Assembly: GCF_900110215.1 (NCBI RefSeq)
Contig: NZ_FOCX01000002.1
Span: 281,648 to 345,647 of the forward strand
Source: Halorientalis persicus
Lineage (GTDB): Archaea > Halobacteriota > Halobacteria > Halobacteriales > Haloarculaceae
Direction of reading: 5' to 3'
DNA length: 64,000 nt
The notes beneath the pieces are model-generated. The model made no database searches and was not told where the DNA came from. It was given only the letters and a program-made list of their open reading frames with translations. Positions 18,016 to 26,796 of the stretch are shown here, one piece after another. The stretch's first letter is position 1, and each line of letters starts with the position of its first letter. The position numbers were made by a program, and so were the translations under genes.

Positions 18016-18657
18016 TCACAGCACCGCGTCCTCGTCGATATCGCCCGGCTCGGCCGCGACCAGTCGGCCCTCGACGGCGCGGGCCTCGACCAGCACGTCT
18101 TCCACGTCGCCGAGGTGGACGGGCGCACGCTCGTGGTACGCCCGTTCCTCGACGCCGTCTGTGACGGCCGAGGGGCCAGCGACGAGAACGTCCCCGGTGT
18201 CGTCGGCGGTCACCGCCGGGACGTGCGCGTCGGACTCGAGGCGTACGTCCTCGGCGCGTTCGACCCGGACCGAGTCCCCGCGGCTGACGCCGCCCCGGAG
18301 GTACACGTCGTCGACAGCGTCGAGAACGACGGCGTCGGTGACGGCGGTGAACACGTCGTCGCGGGTGTCCTCGATCACGAGGTCGCCGTCGACTGCACCG
18401 CGTGTAATCAGCACGTCCTGGCAGGTCTCGATCCGGGTGTCGTCCCCGCCGGAGACGACACAATCGCGATACGGCTCCGTGAAGTCGTCGTTCGAGGCGG
18501 TCAGGTACACGTCCCCCACCGACTCGATGCGACACTCGCCGGCGACGGCGCGGCGTTCGACGAACACGTCCTGGGGGTTCGAGAGGACCAGATCGTCGGC
18601 GTCCTCGACCACCACGTCCTCGACGTCTTCGTAGGAATCACTCCCCAGCCCGAACAT
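18016..18657 (-). CDS. Repeat protein, probable beta-helix or beta-solenoid
   Basis: A 213-aa, strongly acidic protein without recognised domains. It consists of about 40-residue repeats with the pattern xDVxVxRxAVxGxxxIExxxDVxL, for example QDVFVERRAVAGECRIE, QDVLITRGAVDGDLVIE, DDVYLRGGVSRGDSVRVE and EDVLVEARAVEGRLVA. The regular strand-turn-strand spacing suggests a solenoid. No signal peptide is seen, so it is probably cytoplasmic. The ATG at 18657 begins the acidic coding; the frame is open to 18738. It lies downstream of the membrane-tethered HTH gene on the same strand, with 25 bp between them. Confidence 0.65.
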   Translation of the reverse strand: MFGLGSDSYEDVEDVVVEDADDLVLSNPQDVFVERRAVAGECRIESVGDVYLTASNDDFTEPYRDCVVSGGDDTRIETCQDVLITRGAVDGDLVIEDTRDDVFTAVTDAVVLDAVDDVYLRGGVSRGDSVRVERAEDVRLESDAHVPAVTADDTGDVLVAGPSAVTDGVEERAYHERAPVHLGDVEDVLVEARAVEGRLVAAEPGDIDEDAVL

Positions 18658-18682
18658 ACCCGTCCGATGACACGCCACGCAC

Positions 18683-19171
18683 CTAACCCTTCGGGGACTC
18701 GTCGTCGAACGGGCTGCCGGCGTGTTCCGGCACGTCACCGGGTCGCGTGACGAGGTTCTCGCGCCCGAGGCGGATCTTGCGGACCTGTTCGTCCTCGGCC
18801 ATCGCCGAGAGGACGCGACTCACTTTCGATTTCGACCAGCCGGTCCGCTCGACGATCTCGGACTGGGGGAGCCGGCCGCCGTGTTCGTCCAGCAGTCGGC
18901 GGACCCGCCAGGCGTCGGGATGTGCCGGCGCGTCCGCGTCGTCGGCCTCGGTGGACTCCGTGGTCGTCCGGGTCCGAATCGTCGCGACCGTCAACACACC
19001 GGCCAGGAGGACGACTACGGACAGGCCCCCGAACAGCAGTACGGGACGGGCGGACGTGACCGTCAGCACCGGGGCCACACCGGCGATGGCGGGCGACCGC
19101 CGAACGCGACCCGAGACCGCATCTGTACGGAGACTCGCGTCTGCGTCCGTGTGAGGGAGTGACCGGAACAT
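18683..19171 (-). CDS. Membrane-anchored winged-helix regulator
   Basis: A 162-aa protein. A hydrophobic segment at about residues 35-65 (VLTVTSARPVLLFGGLSVVVLLAGVLTV) anchors it. The cytoplasmic C-terminal part is a winged helix (VRRLLDEHGGRLPQSEIVERTGWSKSKVSRVLSAMAED, then IRLGRENLVTR), typical of haloarchaeal membrane-bound HTH proteins thought to link envelope state to transcription. The target is unknown. Open frame continues to 19777, but coding bias starts at the ATG at 19171. Confidence 0.8.
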   Translation of the reverse strand: MFRSLPHTDADASLRTDAVSGRVRRSPAIAGVAPVLTVTSARPVLLFGGLSVVVLLAGVLTVATIRTRTTTESTEADDADAPAHPDAWRVRRLLDEHGGRLPQSEIVERTGWSKSKVSRVLSAMAEDEQVRKIRLGRENLVTRPGDVPEHAGSPFDDESPKG

Positions 19172-19269
19172 CGGGGCCGACTGGTAGCACACCGGCCGCG
19201 AACATAGGCGTCCTTGCGGGAAGGCCACCGGACGGGTACGGGTTTCGGCGGGAACAGTGCCGGACGGTT

Positions 19270-20205
19270 TCACTCGAAGGGGAACTCCACGTCCTCGGCC
19301 TGCCGGAGGTGTTTCAGGTCCGTCACCGTCGAGCGGATCGTCATCCGGGACACGTCGGCCAGGTCGGCCGCCCGGGTCTGTGTCACCTCGACGCCGTGGT
19401 CGTAGGCCGCCTTGTAGAGGCAGGCGGCCGCGACGCCGCTGGGATTTTTCCCACCCATGCGGCCGGTCTCGACGAGCGTGACGGCGTACTCCCGCGCCCG
19501 ACTCTCCACGTCGGCCTCCAGACCCAGTTCCGAGGCGTACCGGGGCAGGTAGTCCGTCGGGTCGATGGGACCGATGGGGAGCCCGAGTTCGCGGTTCAAT
19601 GCGTCGTAGGCGACCTTGAGTTCGCTCCGATCGGCGCGGGCGATGTCCACGACCTCGTCCATCGTCCGGGCGATGGAGTTGGTCCGACAGGTCGCGTACA
19701 CGCCCGCCGCCGCGAACCCTTCGAGCGAGCGGCCACAGAGCAGGTCCTCGGACTGGGCCGACTCGAACAGCGAACACGCCTGCTCGCGGATCGTCGTCGG
19801 GAGCCCCAGTACCGACACGATCCGCCTGATCTCGGTGAACGCGTACAGCCGGTTGCGCTCCCGTTTCGGGGAGAGCCGTGCCCGGTTGTGCTGGCGGCGC
19901 ATCCGAACGAGCTGGCGCTGTCGCCGACCCGAAACCTCCGAACCCGTGCCGTAGCCGATTTCCGTCGACAGCCCCTTGTCGTGACGGGCCCGCGTCAGCG
20001 GCGCGCCCGTCCGGCGCTCGTCGCTCTCCTCGTCACCCGAGCGCCACTCCGGTCCCCGATCGATCGCGTCCTCGTCGACGACGAGCCCACAATCGTCACA
20101 GACTGTTTCCGTCCCCGTGCGTCGTACCGATCCACCACACTCGGTGCAGGAAACACCGTCGTTTACACCACCCATTTGTAGTCCACCGAATCGCGACATA
20201 TCCAT
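19270..20205 (-). CDS. tfb: Transcription initiation factor IIB (TFB) paralogue
   Basis: A 311-aa basal transcription factor that bridges TBP, BRE and RNA polymerase. The N-terminal zinc ribbon has Cys 20, 23, 36 and 39. The B-finger region follows, and then two cyclin-like repeats (about 105-200 and 205-305, ending MTIRSTVTDLKHL). Haloarchaea use several TFBs for promoter-specific programmes, and which one this is cannot be told. Two ATGs are possible, 20205 and 20199. A TATA box TTTATAC (minus strand, 20221-20227) would place the transcript start near 20198, favouring leaderless initiation at 20199. Confidence 0.95.
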   Translation of the reverse strand: MDMSRFGGLQMGGVNDGVSCTECGGSVRRTGTETVCDDCGLVVDEDAIDRGPEWRSGDEESDERRTGAPLTRARHDKGLSTEIGYGTGSEVSGRRQRQLVRMRRQHNRARLSPKRERNRLYAFTEIRRIVSVLGLPTTIREQACSLFESAQSEDLLCGRSLEGFAAAGVYATCRTNSIARTMDEVVDIARADRSELKVAYDALNRELGLPIGPIDPTDYLPRYASELGLEADVESRAREYAVTLVETGRMGGKNPSGVAAACLYKAAYDHGVEVTQTRAADLADVSRMTIRSTVTDLKHLRQAEDVEFPFE

Positions 20206-20423
20206 AGCGGGAGATTTGAAGTATAAACGTTACTACTTGTTCCGAGAGTAGAATATCAGACTCGATTTAATAAAACGCGTATACCCGGGTGATGTGCGGC
20301 AGTTAAGACAGCAGCTATCGGGTCTGAATACAGTAATATGGCCGTCTACGTCCGGTATTTCGACAGCTCCGGCCACGGGCACCAAACACACATCCAGCCG
20401 TTCGTGTCATATTCTGATTATTA

Positions 20424-20549
20424 TCGAGCGGATTCGTCCTGCACACCGACCTACCAGGTGTCTACCGACAGGTCCCAGAACGTCGGCCACGGGACGATCG
20501 GCAGGCTGGGATAGGCGATCAGATCGTCGTTCTTGACCGCGATCCCCGA
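20424..20549 (-). pseudogene. Relic D of the large surface-protein trunk
   Basis: Read on the minus strand, this stretch encodes AVKNDDLIAYPSLPIVPWP and then TFWDLSVDTW, a stop codon, and VGVQDESAR. It aligns with AVRNRDLIAYPGLPIIPWP, TFWYLSVDAW, QVNVQGEYAR in the 1331-aa protein (26797-30792). The in-frame TAG at 20451-20453 and the lack of flanking homology make it a decayed fragment, the oldest of the displaced modules. The rest of the TFB-lipoprotein gap (20206-20423) shows only AT-rich sequence. Confidence 0.8.
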
Positions 20550-20561
20550 CGCTTATTTTAC
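20544..20561 (+). promoter_or_regulatory. Duplicated promoter of PQQ lipoprotein 1
   Basis: The 18-mer ccccgacgcttattttac contains a TATA-like ttatttta centred about 29 nt before the ATG at 20585. The identical 18-mer occurs before the second lipoprotein gene at the same distance, showing that the promoter was copied with the gene. Confidence 0.75.
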
Positions 20562-20584
20562 GCCGCTCCGGAGCGATAGTTAGC

Positions 20585-21814
20585 ATGACAGACCAGCGAC
20601 AGTGGAGCCGCCGCCAGTGGCTGGCGACCGCCGGCAGTACCGCCGCAGTCGGCCTCGCAGGCTGTTCCAGCGACGACGGGAGTACCGACGGCACCGACGA
20701 CGACGGCAGCACACCCGGCGGGAACAGGGGCAACGGCGACACGTCCAATCCCGGTGAGACGAATACACAGTCGTTCGAGGGACCAGTCACCGCCGACGGT
20801 GAGTGGCCGATGCGATATCTCGATGCCGGTAACACCCGCGCGACCGAGGCAGTTAGCGGCCCACCGGTGCCCGTGCAGGAGCGGTGGTCGAAAGATGTCG
20901 GAGATACCGTCGCACGTCCCGCTGTTAGTGGGAAAACGGTATACATCGCAACCAAGGAGAATTCTTGCTACGCGTTCGACCTCCTCTCCGGCGATCAGCG
21001 ATGGGAGCGGTCGATGGGGAACGGGAGAGTGTACGATATCGCTGCCATCGGAGATCGCATCTACGTGGCCCAGCAGGGCAGCGTGACGGCGTTGACGAAG
21101 GACAACAGCGTCGAGTGGACCTTTGAGGACATTACCTCCCCAGCCGACGTTCTCGTCTCGGACGGAACAGTCTACACGCGGAGCGGGAAGACGCTGTACG
21201 CCCGCGACGCTGCATCGGGTGACGAGCTCTGGACCACGACGGTTGATACCGGACAGTCACGACCAGCTGTAGCTGGCGGGTCGGTACTCACCAAGGACCA
21301 ACAGTATCTCCGAGCGTTCGACGCCGAAACGGGCGACCAACGCTATCAGGTCGAACACGGCGGCAGCATCGCACTCAACAGCGTTTCCGTCGCCGACGGC
21401 ACAGCCTACTTCATGGCCGACACCAACATCGAAGCTCGCTCCATCGAGGACGGCTCTCTTGAGTGGCGGTGGACCGATGGCGCTGCCGAAGAGACCCCGC
21501 CAACCGTCGCCGACGGCGTCGTCTACGCTAACCCACATGGCAGAACCGGCCCATACCGCATCGACGCCGAAACCGGGGAGAACCTCGGCGCGATCGACAT
21601 CGACGGGTACACCATGCCCCCAGTCGTCGCCGACGGGACGGTCTTTGTCAGCCGACCGTGGACCCGAGAGACGAACGCTCGACTGTACGCTATCGACGCG
21701 GAGACGAACGCGGTGAAATGGGAGATGCAACCCCCGGACAAGTTGGGCCAGACACCCATCGTCCTCGAAGACCTGTTGGTCTACGGCGTCCCCTCCGTCT
21801 TCGAACCGGCCTGA
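20585..21814 (+). CDS. PQQ-type beta-propeller Tat lipoprotein, copy 1
   Basis: A 409-aa exported lipoprotein. The Tat motif SRRQWL is followed by the lipobox LAGC at about residues 24-27, then an acidic Gly/Thr linker. The remainder is a PQQ/WD-like beta-propeller with repeats such as VSGKTVYIATKENSCYAFDL, SDGTVYTRSGKTLYARDA and VADGTVFVSRPW. It is anchored outside the membrane and no catalytic residues are evident. It is about 60-70 percent similar by eye to copy 2 (24449) and shares its promoter. It converges on the small propeller protein at 21857 (42 bp apart). A surface receptor or protective role within the island is inference. Confidence 0.85.
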   Translation: MTDQRQWSRRQWLATAGSTAAVGLAGCSSDDGSTDGTDDDGSTPGGNRGNGDTSNPGETNTQSFEGPVTADGEWPMRYLDAGNTRATEAVSGPPVPVQERWSKDVGDTVARPAVSGKTVYIATKENSCYAFDLLSGDQRWERSMGNGRVYDIAAIGDRIYVAQQGSVTALTKDNSVEWTFEDITSPADVLVSDGTVYTRSGKTLYARDAASGDELWTTTVDTGQSRPAVAGGSVLTKDQQYLRAFDAETGDQRYQVEHGGSIALNSVSVADGTAYFMADTNIEARSIEDGSLEWRWTDGAAEETPPTVADGVVYANPHGRTGPYRIDAETGENLGAIDIDGYTMPPVVADGTVFVSRPWTRETNARLYAIDAETNAVKWEMQPPDKLGQTPIVLEDLLVYGVPSVFEPA

Positions 21815-21856
21815 GCGAGTCCTTCGCCGCAGCCAGTGTCGCGACCCGGCCTCAGG

Positions 21857-22543
21857 TCATTCGTCGACGTATTGCTGGCCGTACTCCCCACCGAGGATCT
21901 GTTCAACAATCTTCCCGGTCTCGGTATCCAACACGAATTCCATCTCTTTTCCACGTCTTGGCCGTTGCCAGATGATGAACCGGTCTTCTTCCGGGATGAG
22001 CCCCCACCCAGGATCGTCCCTGCGCTCCCACAGTTTCGTCCCGTCCGGCTCGAACCCGAACAGGTCCTTTCTCGTCGTCTGAATGAGTATCCTTCCATCG
22101 AACCACTCGATCTGGGCAACCTCACCCCGCGGGAAGGAAAACGTCCGATCGCCGAACTGAAACTCCGTCCCCGGCCAGTCGGACAGAATCTCACCGGTTT
22201 CGGGATCAACATTGTGGCAGTGGTTCGTGTCCGACCGGGCGATAATTCGATCGCCCAAAGTGTCGAGAGTATCGTACCGAGTCGACTCCGATTCACGCGG
22301 TGTTTCGATCGTCCAGATGTGGCCGGGCTCCGGACTGATTCCAACGATGTTTCTGTCCTCCGGAACCACGATGTCGGGGGACGAGACTTTTTCAGGCATC
22401 CCGATACGCAGAAGTAACAACCCATCGTCAAACCGCGCAGCACTCACTATTTTCGGGGCGATTCGTAGGGAAGTAGTGTCACTGCTCAAGATACCATCGT
22501 AATCGATGGAAATAGATTTGCCGCCCAATTCGACCGTTTCCAT
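21857..22543 (-). CDS. Propeller-like protein downstream of truncated module B (candidate immunity protein)
   Basis: A 228-aa cytoplasmic protein with no signal peptide. Blade-like repeats include NHCHNVDPETGEILSDWPG, FQFGDRTFSFPRGEV, DLFGFEPDGTKLWERRDDP and FVLDTETGKIVEQILGG. It is a clear relative of the 345-aa protein at 25712, which follows the full-length copy A: shared DPETGE, F.FG.R.FSF, DG..LW.R.D and D..TGKI.E. It starts 73 bp after module B on the same strand. Codon use is visibly less G/C-biased than in the neighbouring core genes, suggesting recent acquisition. The immunity assignment is inference from position and co-divergence. Confidence 0.7.
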   Translation of the reverse strand: METVELGGKSISIDYDGILSSDTTSLRIAPKIVSAARFDDGLLLLRIGMPEKVSSPDIVVPEDRNIVGISPEPGHIWTIETPRESESTRYDTLDTLGDRIIARSDTNHCHNVDPETGEILSDWPGTEFQFGDRTFSFPRGEVAQIEWFDGRILIQTTRKDLFGFEPDGTKLWERRDDPGWGLIPEEDRFIIWQRPRRGKEMEFVLDTETGKIVEQILGGEYGQQYVDE

Positions 22544-22616
22544 ACAGTGGAGTATTTATTCCCCCGATAGAATGGTTTTGGTCGACAGTACGAGTGGATG
22601 AGCCGTGAAACGTCTG

Positions 22617-24263
22617 TTAACAGGCACTTGAGAGATCATCTCCCTGGCTTGCTGAACCCATTTGACTGCGTAGATACGACGGGTCATCTGCGAACCGTTC
22701 GATCGGTCCCAGGGGTACCATATTCTGCGATTCTTCAAACGGCCATTCGGAATGAGTGTGATCGATGAGAATCTGGAATTGTTTCACTCCACCCTCAAGC
22801 CTCGGCCGTCCATCTGGGTTCACTCGTTTCACCTGCGCAGGCAGGAGCGGATCGCGTACCCGAGCGCTGAATCCGCCGACCGTGCTCACAGTCATATCAA
22901 CGTCGTCTTCCTGTTCTATGAACATTTTTGCAATGCAGTCGTAGTCGCCCCATTTGTCATCCGAGTCCGCACTCGGCTTCACGACCCGATCGTCCCAGAG
23001 TGCGAACGTATTGATGACATTGTGTTCGTCTTTTCCGGTGAGCGAGTATGTCCTTGCCAGCCAGTTTCCGCTCGGCGCGTGGGAGCCATCGCTGTCGTAA
23101 ACGCGAGCGAACGAGTCGGGCTCTTCGGTCGTCAAGTAGATCACGATCCCGGGCGTTTCGTGGGACGGCACGCCGTCTTCGACCCGGTTGACGTTTTCAG
23201 CGAGGCGGAACTCGGTAATGTCGTGTTGCTCGTCCAGCGGCTCACCCGGATCGTCGACGACGTAGTTGATCGTCTCTCTGACTTCTCCAACCCGGATATC
23301 CGTCTGTTTGACCGAACGCTCCCAGCTCCGGTGGACATCGTCGTCGCCGCTTCCGAGGAACTCCGCGAACTGCGTCCTGTACTCCGGCCGCAACAGCCGA
23401 CAATACTTCTTCCAGACCGGATCGTCGATGTCGTCGGCACTGCTGTAGCGGTTCTCCGGCTGGTCGTTGAGCGCGTCGTACAGCGTGTCCTCGTCACAGC
23501 TTGGATCCGCAGACACGCCCTCGTACTCGAACCCGTCGTCGTCGATCTCGACGCCGGCCGCCTGAAATTCCAGGCCACCATCATCCCAGGAGACGCCACT
23601 GTTCGACCCGGGTAGCCACTGACTTCCGAACGACCCCGACGACCCCGGCCGCGCGCAGTTCGGGCCAGTCGAAGCTTTGCTCTGGTCGAAGCCCGGCCCG
23701 ACGTGCCCCCACGTCTTCGAACACTTCTTTTTGACCACGCCGGTCCCATGGCCATGGATCCGATCGCCGACACCCATACTCCCACGGCCTGGCAGGACCG
23801 TCCCGCCGGGAACCGGGATCGCAACCAGGGTGTCGCTGTCGAAACTGATCGGCTCGACCGTCCCGACCCGCCGGTTTCGTCCGGCGATATCGACTGTGAC
23901 CGGCTGCTGCTGGCGCACGTACGTCGTCGCGCCCGTCGTCGACGGATCACCCTTGTTCGCGCTTACCGCGAACCGCGCGTACTCCCCTTTCACATGAACG
24001 CTCCAGGCGTCCACCGACAGGTACCAGAACGTCGGCCAGGGGATGATCGGCAAGCCGGGATGAGCCACGAGGTCGTGATTCCGAACCGACATCGACGAGT
24101 GAAGCGTGTTCTGCGGGCTGGACACGTTCGCGTATCCGGGGCGAACCTGCGGGACTGTCGCCCGAGTTACCGGTCGTGTCGTCAAATACGTCGGTGAGCC
24201 GTGCACCGAGTACGTGATGTCCTCGGTCAGCGGTGTCTCCGCGACCGTCCCTCGGTTGGCCAT
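22617..24263 (-). CDS. Truncated surface-protein module B (displaced C-terminal half)
   Basis: The 548 aa from ATG 24263 align with residues about 785-1331 of the 1331-aa protein. Homology extends upstream in the same frame to 24332 (GIDVLNGGLGFAQEALSGDT), so the true breakpoint is there and the normal 5' two-thirds are missing. The trunk half is highly conserved (RGTVAETPLTEDITYSVHGSP, FWYLSVDAW, KKCSKTW). The tip half is homologous to A's tip but strongly diverged, sharing QFAEFLGS, ARVYD, DYDCIAKMF and VPLGPI. No export signal remains, so it is probably silent or a recombination donor. The propeller-like gene downstream is its putative partner. Confidence 0.75.
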   Translation of the reverse strand: MANRGTVAETPLTEDITYSVHGSPTYLTTRPVTRATVPQVRPGYANVSSPQNTLHSSMSVRNHDLVAHPGLPIIPWPTFWYLSVDAWSVHVKGEYARFAVSANKGDPSTTGATTYVRQQQPVTVDIAGRNRRVGTVEPISFDSDTLVAIPVPGGTVLPGRGSMGVGDRIHGHGTGVVKKKCSKTWGHVGPGFDQSKASTGPNCARPGSSGSFGSQWLPGSNSGVSWDDGGLEFQAAGVEIDDDGFEYEGVSADPSCDEDTLYDALNDQPENRYSSADDIDDPVWKKYCRLLRPEYRTQFAEFLGSGDDDVHRSWERSVKQTDIRVGEVRETINYVVDDPGEPLDEQHDITEFRLAENVNRVEDGVPSHETPGIVIYLTTEEPDSFARVYDSDGSHAPSGNWLARTYSLTGKDEHNVINTFALWDDRVVKPSADSDDKWGDYDCIAKMFIEQEDDVDMTVSTVGGFSARVRDPLLPAQVKRVNPDGRPRLEGGVKQFQILIDHTHSEWPFEESQNMVPLGPIERFADDPSYLRSQMGSASQGDDLSSAC

Positions 24264-24407
24264 CGACAGTGACGTATCGCCACTGAGCGCTTCCTGTGCA
24301 AATCCGAGACCCCCGTTGAGAACGTCGATCCCGCAGGCATCGTAGTCACAGCGTCGCTATCGATTCGAGTGATCGGCGCCGTTCTGCCATCCATTCGGAT
24401 CACGCTT

Positions 24408-24425
24408 CCCCGACGCTTATTTTAC
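24408..24425 (+). promoter_or_regulatory. Duplicated promoter of PQQ lipoprotein 2
   Basis: The 18-mer ccccgacgcttattttac is identical to 20544-20561 and ends 24 nt before the ATG, as there. The module B breakpoint (24332) lies only 75 bp to its left, as relic D does for copy 1. Confidence 0.75.
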
Positions 24426-24448
24426 TCCGCTTCGCACCGAGAGGTAGC

Positions 24449-25684
24449 ATGACAAACCAGCGACAGTGGAGCCGCCGCCGATGGCTCGCCGCCGCCGGCA
24501 GTACCGCCGCAGTCGGCCTCGCCGGCTGTTCCAGCGACGACGGCACTGGAGGCACCGACGACGACGGCAGCACACCCGGCGGGAACAGTGGTAACGGCGA
24601 CACGTCCAATCCCGACGGCGGAACGAGCGAGCAATCCTTCGAGGGACCGGTCACCGCCAATGGTGAATGGACACATCTGGACTACGACGCCGCGAACACC
24701 CGCGCCACCACCGCCAGTGGCCCGCCGGTTGCCGTTCAGGAGCGCTGGTCGAACACGCTCGATTCGATTGCGAGCGTCCCTCTCGTTAGCGGTGAGACGG
24801 TCTATGCCGCCACCGAAGGGGGCAGTTGCTACGCTTTCGATCTGCTGTCCGGTGAGAAACAGTGGGAACAGAATCTGGGTCCCGAGACGATATTCAGTCT
24901 CGCCACGGACGACAGCAGAGTCTACGTCGGCTGGGCAGGCGGAGTGAGTGCGATTACGGCCGACAACACCGTCGCCTGGGACAAGTCCCTGGAGGAGTTC
25001 ATCTTCGATCTCGTTGTCACTGACGGGACAGTGTACGCCAGAGGGCAGGAGCGACTGTTCGCTCGCGATGCCGAAACTGGCGACGAACTCTGGACGACAG
25101 CCGTCCCGGATGGACTCAGCGATCTGGCAGTCACCAACGACTCCGTGTTGGTGAAGGACCGTCAGCAGCTCAAGGCCTACGAGACCGGAAGCGGCGACCG
25201 ACAGTGGACAGTCGAACACGCGGGGATCCAGAACGACGTGGGTGTCTCCGTCGCCGACGGTACAGCTTACTTCGTGACCGACGGTCGGATCGAGGCCCGC
25301 TCGACTGCAGATGGATCGCTGTCGTGGGAGTGGACCGATGGAACGATGATTCGCACCGTCCCAACAATCGCCGATGGTATGGTCTATGCCGGCGGCCGGG
25401 GAGAACCCGGTCCATACCGAATCGACGCCGGGAACGGCCAGACTCTCGACCAGATCGACATCGACGGCTACACTGGCCAGCCGGTCGTGGCGGATGGGAC
25501 AGTCTACTTCAGCGTCCAGCCGGATCTCGACGCCGATCTGAGACTGTACGCCGTCGACGCAGACTCCTTGGAGACTCGCTGGCAGACGATAGTGCCGGGA
25601 TACATCGAGAACTTCCCGATGGTGCTCGAAGACCTCGTCGTCTACGGCACCGAGAGCGCAGTGTACGTGCTCGAACCTGCCTGA
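24449..25684 (+). CDS. PQQ-type beta-propeller Tat lipoprotein, copy 2
   Basis: A 411-aa paralogue of the 20585 lipoprotein, with near-identical signal region (SRRRWLAAAGSTAAVGLAGC) and linker. The propeller body is more diverged and blades include VSGETVYAATEGGSCYAFDL, TDGTVYARGQERLFARDAET and VADGTVYFSVQPDLDADLRL. It is exported by Tat, lipid-anchored, and faces outside. It converges on the 345-aa propeller-like protein with 27 bp between stops. The gene order tip, lipoprotein, propeller is repeated at copy 1, so the whole block was duplicated. Confidence 0.86.
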   Translation: MTNQRQWSRRRWLAAAGSTAAVGLAGCSSDDGTGGTDDDGSTPGGNSGNGDTSNPDGGTSEQSFEGPVTANGEWTHLDYDAANTRATTASGPPVAVQERWSNTLDSIASVPLVSGETVYAATEGGSCYAFDLLSGEKQWEQNLGPETIFSLATDDSRVYVGWAGGVSAITADNTVAWDKSLEEFIFDLVVTDGTVYARGQERLFARDAETGDELWTTAVPDGLSDLAVTNDSVLVKDRQQLKAYETGSGDRQWTVEHAGIQNDVGVSVADGTAYFVTDGRIEARSTADGSLSWEWTDGTMIRTVPTIADGMVYAGGRGEPGPYRIDAGNGQTLDQIDIDGYTGQPVVADGTVYFSVQPDLDADLRLYAVDADSLETRWQTIVPGYIENFPMVLEDLVVYGTESAVYVLEPA

Positions 25685-25711
25685 CGATCACTCGTCGACG
25701 AACTGCCGATC

Positions 25712-26749
25712 CTAGCCCGATCCAGTGAGTTTTTCTATAATTTTACCAGTCATCTCGTCGAATCTGAACCGCGTCGGGCGGCCACGGGTCGTCTCATCCC
25801 AGAGCCGGATTTCGCCCTCCTTCTTGAGCAGCCGCCAGCGCGTCTCGTCGGATCTGTGCCATAGCTGTGTGCCGTCGTCCGCGAAGCCATAGAGCTCGTG
25901 GCCCCTGTTCGGCCCGTCCGTCTTCAGGACCGTCACTCCATCGCACCACTTGAGGCCAATGACCGGAGACCCGAACGAGAAGCGCTCGCCACCGAACTCG
26001 AACTGGTCGTGCGGCCAAACCGCACGCTCTTCCCCCGTCTCCGGGTCGAATTCGTGATAGTGGTCCGTCACCGATCGGATGATAATACGGTCCCCGAGAC
26101 AGTAGGGCTTCAGCAGCGAGTAGTCGTCTTCAAGGGTCGTAACGCCGCTGGCGACCCACCGCAACGCCCCGTCCGGCCCCACTGCGATGGCGTTGTTCGG
26201 CGGCGACACCGAGACGTCCGGGTCGTCGGCCCCCTCGGTCCCGGAACCTACCACAACGACGAACGTGTCGGTCGAGCCATCCCACATACTAGGCTTCAGC
26301 GGGAGGGCGAGCCGCGAGTTGGCGGTTGAGATCGTACTCCCGTCGATCCAGACCTCGCGCCAGGTGTACTCGCGCCAAGAGTCGACGAGTTCCCCCGTCG
26401 CCGTGTCGATCCGGTGGAACTGGCGGTCGGTCGATTTCGCCGTAAGCTTGCCCTTCGAGACCGAGAGTATCGAGTAGTAGTCGTCGGTGTCTCCCGTCGG
26501 CGGCTCCTCGACGACCCACGAGAGCTGACAGTCGGGACCGAGCGCGACCACGTTCCGGCAGCGCTGGACTGTCACATCCGGGTCAAGGTCGAGCGTTTCG
26601 GTCGGGTCGAGAGCGACGACGAGCAGCCCGTCGAGAATGACCTGACTTTTGATCGGCATGGGAAACTGGAATTTGCCGCTTCGGCTGAAGACAGTTCCAC
26701 CAGACCCCGAAACAGAAACCGTCGAGTTCCCGACCGTGTGCTGAGTCAT
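25712..26749 (-). CDS. Propeller-like protein downstream of the full-length copy A (candidate immunity protein)
   Basis: A 345-aa protein without signal peptide. It has an internal duplication: DPDVTVQRCRNVVALGPDCQLSW then FHRIDTATGELVDSW in the first half, and DPDVSVSPPNNAIAVGPDGALRW then YHEFDPETGEERAVW in the second. It ends TRFRFDEMTGKIIEKLTG. It starts 47 bp after the stop of the 1331-aa gene on the same strand, so it is probably co-transcribed. A shorter divergent homologue (21857) follows module B in the same relative position. An immunity or chaperone role specific to the tip is inference. Confidence 0.72.
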   Translation of the reverse strand: MTQHTVGNSTVSVSGSGGTVFSRSGKFQFPMPIKSQVILDGLLVVALDPTETLDLDPDVTVQRCRNVVALGPDCQLSWVVEEPPTGDTDDYYSILSVSKGKLTAKSTDRQFHRIDTATGELVDSWREYTWREVWIDGSTISTANSRLALPLKPSMWDGSTDTFVVVVGSGTEGADDPDVSVSPPNNAIAVGPDGALRWVASGVTTLEDDYSLLKPYCLGDRIIIRSVTDHYHEFDPETGEERAVWPHDQFEFGGERFSFGSPVIGLKWCDGVTVLKTDGPNRGHELYGFADDGTQLWHRSDETRWRLLKKEGEIRLWDETTRGRPTRFRFDEMTGKIIEKLTGSG

Positions 26750-26796
26750 ACTAGAGTTACTCGGGGAATCGATGTGAAAGTTATCCGGTCGCCCAG

